A stretch of 46,089 nucleotides of DNA from an uncultured Prochlorococcus sp. (GTDB taxonomy: Bacteria > Cyanobacteriota > Cyanobacteriia > PCC-6307 > Cyanobiaceae), in assembly GCA_902542595.1 (NCBI GenBank), contig CACBVE010000003.1, positions 1 through 46,089 of the forward strand, written 5' to 3'. The notes under the pieces are model-generated. The model did not search any database. It was not told the DNA's origin and saw only the letters and a list, made by a program, of their open reading frames with translations. Shown here one piece after another: positions 1 to 7,261 of the stretch (its first letter is position 1; every line of letters starts with the position of its first letter). Both the position numbers and the translations under genes were made by a program.

Positions 1-592
1 TTTTGGACCAGTTATTAATCCATTTTTCATCAGACTTAGTAAAACATTTTGCACTCCATCCTCCTATTAATATAAAAGCCTTTTTATTTATAGGTACAAC
101 TAAAATAGATGGAATATCGGGACAAAAATTATAAAATTCATCTCTACCCGGATAAAATTTAGTGTTTGCTAATGAGATTAATTTCATATCTTTTATTGAT
201 CTCAGACAAGTTTCTCCAGGGTCAAATTCATTATCTGAAGTAATTCCTCGTCTCAATATATTTACTCCGTCATTGTGTATTAATATTGCCGCTGCTGCAG
301 TAGAAGTTAATATCGTTTCAGATCCCCATGCGAGTTCATCAATAACTTCATCCGGAATATTTTTGTCGAAAAGAAACTTATTTTCTCCACTAAGATCAAC
401 TTTCTCACCAGCTAGAGGTTCAAACTCTTTAAATAAGAACCCTATCAAGATAATTATCAATGAGGCTATTGCTGCTATCACTTGAGCTCTTTCGAGCTCA
501 GGAGTAATTTGATCTATAGAAAAGAAATTTGCAATTTGAAAAATAAAGAGTAATGTACCTACAAATATTAAAGATTTCCCATTGAATCCCAT
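1..592 (-). CDS. Cofactor assembly of complex C subunit B-like protein (CCB2/CCB4, DUF2930 family), C-terminus cut by window edge
   Basis: Manual minus-strand translation from ATG at 592 is open to base 1: MGFNGKSLIFVGTLLFIFQIANFFSIDQITPELERAQVIAAIASLIIILIGFLFKEFEPLAGEKVDLSGENKFLFDKNIPDEVIDELAWGSETILTSTAAAAILIHNDG...; two N-terminal TM segments and family-like sequence. Missing from the ORF track because it runs off the edge. Confidence 0.75.
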   Translation of the reverse strand, partial: MGFNGKSLIFVGTLLFIFQIANFFSIDQITPELERAQVIAAIASLIIILIGFLFKEFEPLAGEKVDLSGENKFLFDKNIPDEVIDELAWGSETILTSTAAAAILIHNDGVNILRRGITSDNEFDPGETCLRSIKDMKLISLANTKFYPGRDEFYNFCPDIPSILVVPINKKAFILIGGWSAKCFTKSDEKWINNWSK

Positions 593-703
593 ATTTTAAA
601 TATGTTATTTCTAATTAAATTATGCAAATATTATATTGTTTAGTACCTTTAAAATTACTCAAACATATGGTTTTTAATATATAATTAACCAAAACCTTTT
701 AAA

Positions 704-1015
704 ATGAACCTAAAAATCAATAAATATATACTTTCTCTTATCTTTACTGGCTTAATTTTTATTCTTATCCCCTCAACTACATACGCAAATGAAATTTCCA
801 GTTTAAATAAATATTTTGGTATTACCCAACAGAAGACTGTTATAAATTACGAAAAAAGTCAGCCTTCATCTATTGATAATCCTGTAGTGGATCCAAATTT
901 TAACACTATGAGATCAAAAGATACTGAGAGTTCAACTGCTACTTATATAGTTATAGGTTTGTTAATTGCTGCCACAATTATTCCTTTAGCAACATGGTGG
1001 TATTTCTCTAAATAA
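704..1015 (+). CDS. Hypothetical protein, N-terminal signal/TM segment and C-terminal TM
   Basis: ORF 103 aa; hydrophobic N-terminus ending in TYANE and hydrophobic C-terminal helix; just upstream of cobU. Confidence 0.6.
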   Translation: MNLKINKYILSLIFTGLIFILIPSTTYANEISSLNKYFGITQQKTVINYEKSQPSSIDNPVVDPNFNTMRSKDTESSTATYIVIGLLIAATIIPLATWWYFSK

Positions 1016-1025
1016 TAGAGAATTT

Positions 1026-1586
1026 ATGAATGTCAAGGATATAAGTATTAGTGAATATTCATCTCATATAGTTTTTATTACAGGGGGGACAAAGAGTGGC
1101 AAAAGTGAATTCGCAGAGCATCTTGCTAAGGAGGTAAAAGAAATATCATATGTTGCCTTATTAGAAAACAATTTGGATGATAAAGAATGGCAAGATAAAA
1201 TTAATTTACATAGAAAAAGAAGGCCAAAAAATTGGAAATTAATAGAAACGACAGATCTATTAAATACATTAATAGAAGAAGAAGGTCCATTATTAATAGA
1301 TTCTATTGGCGGATTCGTTATGAAAAGTATTGGCAAGGAACAAAATGAATGGTCAACAAAAATGAATTCACTTATAAGTCTTTTAATGAAAAGAAAAAGC
1401 ATAACAATTATTGTTGGAGAACAAGTAGGTTGGAGTCTAGTCTCTGAATATAAAATTGGTAATACATATATTGAAAGAATCGGCGAAATTCAAAAGAGAA
1501 TAACCAAAATATCAAAAGATAATTGGCTGGCAATAAACGGAAGAGCAATCAAAATAGATGAAATAAGTATTGAAATACCTACTTAA
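1026..1586 (+). CDS. cobU: Adenosylcobinamide kinase / adenosylcobinamide-phosphate guanylyltransferase
   Basis: P-loop GGTKSGKS near N-terminus, HRKRRP and LLIDSIGGFV motifs, typical length. Confidence 0.88.
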   Translation: MNVKDISISEYSSHIVFITGGTKSGKSEFAEHLAKEVKEISYVALLENNLDDKEWQDKINLHRKRRPKNWKLIETTDLLNTLIEEEGPLLIDSIGGFVMKSIGKEQNEWSTKMNSLISLLMKRKSITIIVGEQVGWSLVSEYKIGNTYIERIGEIQKRITKISKDNWLAINGRAIKIDEISIEIPT

Positions 1587-1588
1587 AA

Positions 1589-2071
1589 TTGGAAGTCGCT
1601 CTTTTTGAACCTAGAATCCCACAAAATACTGGTAATATTGCCAGATCATGTGCTGCATTTAATATACCTTTAAATCTTATAGAACCCTTAGGTTTTAAAC
1701 TAGAAAATAAATACTTAAAAAGAGCAGGATTAGACTATTGGCCTCTAGTTACTATTAATAAGTATGAGAATTTTGAAAAATTTTTGGCGTCAAAAACAAC
1801 AAAAAGAATAATTTCTTTTAGTAAAAAAAATGGGATATATTTGAAGGATTTTACATTTCAGGAAGATGATGTTTTGCTTTTTGGGAGAGAAGATTCAGGA
1901 TTGCCAGATTGCATTATTGATAAAAGTGACTTTTTAATATCAATATTCATGCCGAATATACAAACTGGAAACAATGATCAAAAAGGTGTTAGGAGTCTAA
2001 ACCTATCTGTAGCATGCGGAATCGCTATATATGAGGCTCATAAACAAATAAATTTTCAAAATGGTAATTAA
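1589..2071 (+). CDS. trmL: tRNA (cytidine(34)-2'-O)-methyltransferase (SPOUT family), TTG start
   Basis: EVALFEPRIPQNTGNIARSCAAF, LLFGREDSGLP, MPNIQTGN...RSLNLSVACGIAIYE motifs. Confidence 0.92.
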   Translation: MEVALFEPRIPQNTGNIARSCAAFNIPLNLIEPLGFKLENKYLKRAGLDYWPLVTINKYENFEKFLASKTTKRIISFSKKNGIYLKDFTFQEDDVLLFGREDSGLPDCIIDKSDFLISIFMPNIQTGNNDQKGVRSLNLSVACGIAIYEAHKQINFQNGN

Positions 2072-2100
2072 GTACAATCAATGCCTTACAATATTCCCAT

Positions 2101-2174
<74 letters not shown>

Positions 2175-2241
2175 TTTTCAATACTTTTCAATTGAAGAAC
2201 TTAGGTGAAAATTTAATTGACTTAATCCATTACACACAATA

Positions 2242-2529
2242 ATGTTTAATTCACTCGGTGCAGTTTTAGATCCAAAGAAATCTAAAGCAAAATATCCAGA
2301 AGCAAGGGTAATAGTTCTTGATGATAGTTTTAATACTTTTCAACATGTTGCAAATTGTCTTCTAACAATAATTCCAAGCATGAGCGAAAAAAGGGCATGG
2401 GATCTAACAATCAAAGTTGACAAGGCTGGATCGGCTGAGGTGTGGAGAGGTAATCTTGAACAGGCAGAGCTATATCATGAGCAACTCTTCCGTAAAGGAT
2501 TAACGATGGCTCCAATCGAGAAAATATAA
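2242..2529 (+). CDS. clpS: ATP-dependent Clp protease adaptor ClpS
   Basis: VIVLDDSFNTFQHVANCLLTIIPSMSEKRAWDLTIKVDKAGSAEVWRG matches ClpS core. Confidence 0.92.
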   Translation: MFNSLGAVLDPKKSKAKYPEARVIVLDDSFNTFQHVANCLLTIIPSMSEKRAWDLTIKVDKAGSAEVWRGNLEQAELYHEQLFRKGLTMAPIEKI

Positions 2530-2540
2530 AATAAGTAAAA

Positions 2541-2795
2541 TTGACAGAAGATTATTGGCTTATAAATTCCAATAACTCAAGGGTTAAAAGATTTTCAAAG
2601 AATAAGCAAAATAAAGATAAATTCTTTGAATATATGTTTATTGACTCTGGAAAAATTATTGGTGTTTTAGGCAAAAAACCACCTCTTATGACAACCAGAG
2701 AAGAACTTAAAATTGATAAAGCTAGAGATGAATGGAAAAAGTTAATCTCTCAAGGTTGGAGGAGAACTAAACCTGCTTGGGAAAAATCTTATTAA
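2541..2795 (+). CDS. DUF1651-like small protein
   Basis: 84 aa; PPLMTTREELKIDKARDEWKKLISQGWRRTKPAW tail typical of the picocyanobacterial DUF1651 family. Confidence 0.65.
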   Translation: MTEDYWLINSNNSRVKRFSKNKQNKDKFFEYMFIDSGKIIGVLGKKPPLMTTREELKIDKARDEWKKLISQGWRRTKPAWEKSY

Positions 2796-3148
2796 CCAAT
2801 TTTATTGCTAGGGTTAGTTATATAAATTATGAGATTAAGGACGAAGTTAGTGTGTAAATTTAATGGCTTCAAAAGTAACAATGCCATTCCTTTAGTTACA
2901 TTAAATTCTTTATCATTCATAAAAAAAATAATCACAACTCAACTATAAAAATAATGTCAAATATAAACTAAAAATGCCAAAAATAATATAGGAATTTAGT
3001 GGTTAAAGGATTTCAAGATGTCTTATATTTAAAAATTTTTTATAAAAAAAAAAATAAAGATTTAGAATTACTTTTTGTTATTCTCTTGAAAACAAAAAAC
3101 CACGTATTAATCTTATAATCCCTACCATTAAATAACTATAAATACTCA

Positions 3149-3298
3149 ATGAAATATCTCTCCTCAAGCAAAAGATCTAGAGCTTTAATTGGTATTGGAG
3201 TAGTTGCAATTAGTATTGGATTAATATCAAACAAAGTAATTAATTATCCCGCTGGAGGTTGTGTAAAAGGTACTCAGGAATTAACCTTTAATATCTAA
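3149..3298 (+). CDS. Small hypothetical protein (49 aa) with hydrophobic segment
   Basis: Manual translation MKYLSSSKRSRALIGIGVVAISIGLISNKVINYPAGGCVKGTQELTFNI*; not in supplied ORF track. Confidence 0.5.
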   Translation: MKYLSSSKRSRALIGIGVVAISIGLISNKVINYPAGGCVKGTQELTFNI

Positions 3299-3321
3299 CC
3301 ATTAATCTTCTTACTTGTTCC

Positions 3322-3710
3322 TTAATTCTTATATCCAGTCAACTTTGATAACTCTTTTAGTAAAGTACACCTAAAATTAGTTTTCCATTTATTTCCCACG
3401 TCGGAAAGCCTTTGATTTTTTTATCAATGCATAATTGAGTTTGACTATTTATGCCATCTCTTGCACATTCAACTACATTAAGTCCTTTATAAGCTTGCTT
3501 ACCAAATAGTTCACTTTGATTAAGGCAATTGGGACACCAATATGATGAATATTTAACTACACCATTATCATTAAGGTATTTTGCTAAATCGATAGATTTC
3601 CTAGTGCTTTCTGAGGTGACTATAAGCTCTTTCTAATTATACAAATGGGAGCTATGAACAACATTTGGTAAAGTAAGAAAAGCTAATAATGAGATTAATA
3701 AGCGCTTCAT
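3322..3710 (-). pseudogene. Degraded thioredoxin-like secreted protein (WCPNC motif; resembles the Trx domain of VKOR-type proteins)
   Basis: Minus translation: MKRLLISLLAFLTLPNVVHSSHLYN*KELIVTSESTRKSIDLAKYLNDNGVVKYSSYWCPNCLNQSELFGKQAYKGLNVVECARDGINSQTQLCIDKKIKGFPTWEINGKLILGVLY*. In-frame TAG at 3633-3635; a plausible C-terminus (LLKELSKLTGYKN*) continues in another frame to 3322. Confidence 0.75.
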
Positions 3711-3859
3711 TTATTTACTACTTTTCCTCCATATTTTCTAACTATCTTATCAAGCAAAATTCGTATATCTTTATTTTTAAGTTTCTCAATTTGCTGAAGA
3801 TTTTCGAGAAGATCACATATTTGATCCTGTGCGTCTTCATTTAATTCACTTACTGCCAT
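3707..3859 (-). CDS. Small hypothetical protein (50 aa), overlaps the downstream Trx-like pseudogene by ATGA
   Basis: Manual translation MAVSELNEDAQDQICDLLENLQQIEKLKNKDIRILLDKIVRKYGGKVVNK*; its TGA overlaps the ATG of the next gene. Confidence 0.6.
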   Translation of the reverse strand: MAVSELNEDAQDQICDLLENLQQIEKLKNKDIRILLDKIVRKYGGKVVNK

Positions 3860-3906
3860 TTATATTTAGTTTTTATAATCCAATTTTAGTTCAAAAATAT
3901 ATTTAC

Positions 3907-3954
3907 ATTTTTATTGTATTTATCTATTTTTATTGTATTTATCTATTTTTATTG
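3907..3954. repeat. 19-bp tandem repeat, about 2.5 copies (ATTTTTATTGTATTTATCT)
   Basis: Two exact adjacent 19-bp copies at 3907-3925 and 3926-3944, then a 10-bp partial copy. Confidence 0.9.
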
Positions 3955-3966
3955 CTATTTTTTTAA

Positions 3967-4007
3967 AGCGGGCTAAGGTTCATTTCTCCACAAGGATTTA
4001 GTCCGCT
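3967..4007. other. Intergenic hairpin, 10-bp stem with 21-nt loop; candidate structured RNA
   Basis: AGCGGGCTAA (3967-3976) pairs with TTAGTCCGCT (3998-4007) with a single G-U; locally GC-rich in a very AT-rich gap. Confidence 0.35.
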
Positions 4008-4130
4008 GAATATATAGATTTAATTAATTATAAGAACTCTCTTTAAAAGTTGATTAGAAATATTTCCATAAATATTTACTATTGCTTAATTTCTAATTAT
4101 CATTGAAAGCAATCTCATACAAACATTAGA

Positions 4131-4141
4131 AGTGTGACACT
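4131..4141. promoter_or_regulatory. AGTGTGACACT palindrome-like site just past the stop of the RHH-like gene
   Basis: Reverse complement is identical to the site at 4525-4535. Confidence 0.4.
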
Positions 4142-4143
4142 AT

Positions 4144-4509
4144 TTATTCAAAAATATTTTTATTTCGCTTCATAACTTTCTTAAAATATTTAAACTCAAT
4201 AAATTCATGCATCATTTTGATATCGTCAGATAATACTTTTTTATTAACTGAATAGTCTTCCCCATTCAGTGGAGATTTATTATTGTCAGAGAATGTATCT
4301 GGATCTAAAGAAAAATTGATTGAATTCTTTTTGGAATTATTTTTTTGAACAAAAGATTCATTTAATACACCTCGAAACCTTAACGCTTCTTCAACCAATA
4401 AACCTGTGACTTTTGACTGACTAAATTCATTAGCTATGCACAATTTTTCAATAATTTCATGAACTTCTTCACTTGGCAAAAAACCAATTCTTTTCCTCTG
4501 AGAGGGCAT
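4144..4509 (-). CDS. Ribbon-helix-helix (CopG/Arc-like) DNA-binding protein candidate
   Basis: Start probably MPSQRKRIGFLPSEEVHEIIEKLCIANEFSQSKVTGLLVEEALRFRG (beta strand plus two helices, RHH pattern). The longer ORF start at 4575 would run through repeated operator-like sites. Confidence 0.6.
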   Translation of the reverse strand: MPSQRKRIGFLPSEEVHEIIEKLCIANEFSQSKVTGLLVEEALRFRGVLNESFVQKNNSKKNSINFSLDPDTFSDNNKSPLNGEDYSVNKKVLSDDIKMMHEFIEFKYFKKVMKRNKNIFE

Positions 4510-4524
4510 AATTAAAAAAAAATT

Positions 4525-4557
4525 AGTGTCACACTTGCACATTCCAAGTGTTGCACT
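4525..4557. promoter_or_regulatory. Candidate operator pair: AGTGTCACACT (4525-4535) and AGTGTTGCACT (4547-4557)
   Basis: Two near-palindromic sites 22 bp start to start, directly upstream of the RHH-like start codon. Confidence 0.45.
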
Positions 4558-4586
4558 ATATTTGATATAAGTCAACTAATTTTGTT

Positions 4587-4739
4587 ATGCATATTTTAAT
4601 ATTTCCTGCCGGATTTATTCTTTGGTATCTTGCTTATGAAGCAAAACCTATCAATAATGATGAAGTAACACTTCATTGGGAAGAGAAAAATACAAATAAA
4701 AGAAATAAACTTTTAAATATAATCAACGAAAGCTTTTAA
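4587..4739 (+). CDS. Small hypothetical protein (50 aa)
   Basis: Manual translation MHILIFPAGFILWYLAYEAKPINNDEVTLHWEEKNTNKRNKLLNIINESF*; not in ORF track. Confidence 0.5.
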   Translation: MHILIFPAGFILWYLAYEAKPINNDEVTLHWEEKNTNKRNKLLNIINESF

Positions 4740-4915
4740 AATTTTCTTTCAATCGATTTTGACCATTCCTTGTGCTTACTATCTAGATCTGAGATTAACT
4801 GTTTTTGATAAGTAAATTTGAGTTGATTTTCGTTAAGTGATTTTTTTGTGATAATCATCTCTTTAGAGAAAAAATCAGGAGTGTTAGAACTACTAATTTT
4901 TTTTTTGATTTCCAT
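4736..4915 (-). CDS. Small hypothetical protein (59 aa), convergent 4-nt overlap with previous gene
   Basis: Manual translation MEIKKKISSSNTPDFFSKEMIITKKSLNENQLKFTYQKQLISDLDSKHKEWSKSIERKF*; soluble-protein composition, more plausible than overlapping + ORF 4848-5060. Confidence 0.45.
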   Translation of the reverse strand: MEIKKKISSSNTPDFFSKEMIITKKSLNENQLKFTYQKQLISDLDSKHKEWSKSIERKF

Positions 4916-5079
4916 ACTAAGTAATTCCTCTATTTATTTTTATATGACTCAAAAGGTTATAGTCTTAATATTTTTATATTCTCTTTATATTTACTTAATA
5001 TATATTTTTAGCGGGTTTGTTAAAAATATTTTTTTATCAAATAAAAAAGGCTATATTTAAAAAAATATATTTTTTTATT

Positions 5080-5253
5080 ATGAATCTTAAGGAGAGAGGG
5101 ATTACTGTTGGAGACTTACTAATCATACTAATAATAATAATCACTTCTACAATACTAATTAAATCAATTAGCAAAGATAAGAAAACAACATTTAATTATA
5201 GTAATCAAGAGCAAGTTATTTATAAGAAAAATTATTATCAAAAATTCATTTGA
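5080..5253 (+). CDS. Micro-protein with type IV pilin-like N-terminus
   Basis: MNLKERGITVGDLLIILIIIITSTILIKSISKDKK...; ERG|ITVGD plus hydrophobic helix resembles a class III (prepilin) signal. Confidence 0.55.
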   Translation: MNLKERGITVGDLLIILIIIITSTILIKSISKDKKTTFNYSNQEQVIYKKNYYQKFI

Positions 5254-5365
5254 ATAGTTTATATAAATTATTATTATTAAAAATCTAAATTAATCCATTT
5301 AACTATTATTTATCCTTCATATAAATTTAAAAATTCATAATAATCAAATAATGGATTTATGTATT

Positions 5366-5542
5366 TTAAATATTATGATGAAAGGATTTAGAACATTCCC
5401 ATTTCAAATTATCCTTTAAATCATTGAAATCATTTGATATTGAAACTAAATTCACCAAATGAAGAATTTGAGTTTTATTTAGCCTATTAATAGCAATAAG
5501 TTTATTAATCATATCTAGAACAGATTTATCATTAATATTCAT
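5366..5542 (-). CDS. Small hypothetical protein (58 aa)
   Basis: Manual translation MNINDKSVLDMINKLIAINRLNKTQILHLVNLVSISNDFNDLKDNLKWECSKSFHHNI*. Confidence 0.45.
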   Translation of the reverse strand: MNINDKSVLDMINKLIAINRLNKTQILHLVNLVSISNDFNDLKDNLKWECSKSFHHNI

Positions 5543-5672
5543 TGATTGTATAAAAACTATGATTCTTCAATTCTTTTACCTTATCTTATAGTTTTAAAAT
5601 TTATTTTTAAAATTTTATAGTATATTTGTTGACATAAATAATAAATATTTAAAAATCATCAAAAATAAACTC

Positions 5673-5686
5673 TTACTTATAAGTAA
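5673..5686. promoter_or_regulatory. 14-bp perfect palindrome TTACTTATAAGTAA upstream of the 5738 ORF
   Basis: Sequence equals its own reverse complement; about 50 bp upstream of start codon. Confidence 0.25.
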
Positions 5687-5737
5687 AAAGCCTTAGCTCA
5701 CTTTCTTAAAAATTCGTTTATCGTAAAAAGAAAAAAA

Positions 5738-5908
5738 ATGAAAAAAAACTCCAATAAAGATTATCTTAATAAAGATGAAGTTAATGAAATGATTGAATCA
5801 GCTTTAAGGAGACACAATCGAAGATCTACAATAATATCAAGTGTACTTGGCTGGATTCTAATAGGAGGTTATTCGTTTGGACTTTTTCAAGCAGTTCAAA
5901 ACGTCTAA
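5738..5908 (+). CDS. Small single-TM hypothetical protein (56 aa)
   Basis: Manual translation MKKNSNKDYLNKDEVNEMIESALRRHNRRSTIISSVLGWILIGGYSFGLFQAVQNV*. Confidence 0.6.
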   Translation: MKKNSNKDYLNKDEVNEMIESALRRHNRRSTIISSVLGWILIGGYSFGLFQAVQNV

Positions 5909-5972
5909 TTAATCTTTTCTTTAAATCAGAACTTGCTAGATGATAAATTAATAACAATACTAGGTATTTATT

Positions 5973-6194
5973 ATGAGGGAATATATTAATGCAAATCTTA
6001 CAGTGATTAGAAAATATTTAAAAAAACGAAAAAATTTTACATCAAAATTAAATAATGCTTCGATAATGGAAGAATTCAAAGAATGGAGTCAAGATCCATT
6101 TCCTGAGACAGAATCAATTTGGACTTTACCTGACTTAACGAGAAATGAAAGACTAAAAAATTTTTGTCGTTCAATTAAAAAGGAAATAAGATAA
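5973..6194 (+). CDS. Small hypothetical protein (73 aa)
   Basis: ORF track; coding-like composition. Confidence 0.5.
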   Translation: MREYINANLTVIRKYLKKRKNFTSKLNNASIMEEFKEWSQDPFPETESIWTLPDLTRNERLKNFCRSIKKEIR

Positions 6195-6198
6195 GTTG

Positions 6199-6357
6199 TT
6201 AACTACCTAGTTCTATATTATTTACCTTTAAGTAAAAAAATCCTGCAAATCCCACAATGTTTAATATGATGACGAAAATCCAAGCTCCAATTGGCTGATT
6301 AGAATCAAATTTTTTTATTTTAACTTTATCCTTCAGTCTTTCAATATATTTAGCCAT
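6199..6357 (-). CDS. Small single-TM hypothetical protein (52 aa)
   Basis: Manual translation MAKYIERLKDKVKIKKFDSNQPIGAWIFVIILNIVGFAGFFYLKVNNIELGS*. Confidence 0.6.
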   Translation of the reverse strand: MAKYIERLKDKVKIKKFDSNQPIGAWIFVIILNIVGFAGFFYLKVNNIELGS

Positions 6358-6436
6358 AATTAAAAATATTAAAAAACACTATATCCAATTATAGAGAGTT
6401 AAGTTTAAAGAAATCTTAAATAAAAAAAAATTTCTT

Positions 6437-6562
6437 TTAATTCGAATTTTTATTCTCAAGCCTGTTTATTGGATATTTAATTAACTCCTTTTTGAGATTT
6501 TTTAAAAGTTTATTATGATTCAAAATTGTAAATTTTCTAGTAAAGGAATAATGCCATTTCAT
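6437..6562 (-). CDS. Small basic hypothetical protein (41 aa)
   Basis: Manual translation MKWHYSFTRKFTILNHNKLLKNLKKELIKYPINRLENKNSN*. Confidence 0.3.
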   Translation of the reverse strand: MKWHYSFTRKFTILNHNKLLKNLKKELIKYPINRLENKNSN

Positions 6563-6661
6563 TGAATTAAAAAAAAACTTGCTATTTCATTATTAATAAA
6601 ATTATAATACTTATTACGGTCATTCAGACCATACATAATTTAATTAAGGACAAATTTTTTC

Positions 6662-7246
6662 ATGAGTTTAAGAGTTGGCCAAGAAGCACCAGATTTTAGT
6701 GCTACAGCAGTATATGATCAAGAGTTTAAGGAGATTACACTTTCAGGTCTAAGAGGTAAATGGGTTGTTTTATTCTTTTACCCACTAGATTTTACATTTG
6801 TATGTCCTACTGAAATCACTGCATTTAGTGATAGATACCAAGATTTCTCAGCACTTAATACGGAAATACTTGGGGTATCAGTTGATAGCAAACACTGTCA
6901 TTTGGCTTGGATACAAACCCCAAGAAATGAAGGTGGAATAGGTGATATTAACTATCCGTTAGTTTCTGACTTAAAAAGAGAAATTTGCCAAGCGTATAAT
7001 GTCCTTAATGATGATGGAGAGGCCGATAGAGGCTTATTTCTTATCAATCCCGAAGGAGTAGTTATGCATACGACTGTTAACAAGGCTCCTGTAGGTAGAA
7101 ATGTTGATGAAACACTAAGGATTCTTCAAGGTTATCAATACGTTGCGGCGAACCCAGATGAAGTATGTCCAGCAAACTGGACCCCTGGAGAGAAAACAAT
7201 GTTAGAGGATCCCAAAGGAAGTAAGGAATATTTTTCTGCGCTATAG
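6662..7246 (+). CDS. 2-Cys peroxiredoxin (thioredoxin peroxidase)
   Basis: [20 protein letters not shown] peroxidatic motif and [15 protein letters not shown] resolving Cys region. Confidence 0.97.
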   Translation: MSLRVGQEAPDFSATAVYDQEFKEITLSGLRGKWVVLFFYPLDFTFVCPTEITAFSDRYQDFSALNTEILGVSVDSKHCHLAWIQTPRNEGGIGDINYPLVSDLKREICQAYNVLNDDGEADRGLFLINPEGVVMHTTVNKAPVGRNVDETLRILQGYQYVAANPDEVCPANWTPGEKTMLEDPKGSKEYFSAL

Positions 7247-7261
7247 AAGGATTAGAAACAT

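Noticed and set aside
162-485. 107-aa + strand ORF
   Set aside because: Antisense to the edge-truncated CCB-like gene, which is the convincing reading frame.
1064-1402. 112-aa minus ORF
   Set aside because: Antisense shadow of cobU.
4848-5060. 70-aa + strand hydrophobic ORF
   Set aside because: Overlaps a better-composed minus-strand small ORF (4736-4915); hydrophobicity follows from T-rich sequence.
6600-6660. GGTC-ATTCA-GACC inverted repeat upstream of peroxiredoxin
   Set aside because: Only a 4-bp stem; too short to argue for an operator.
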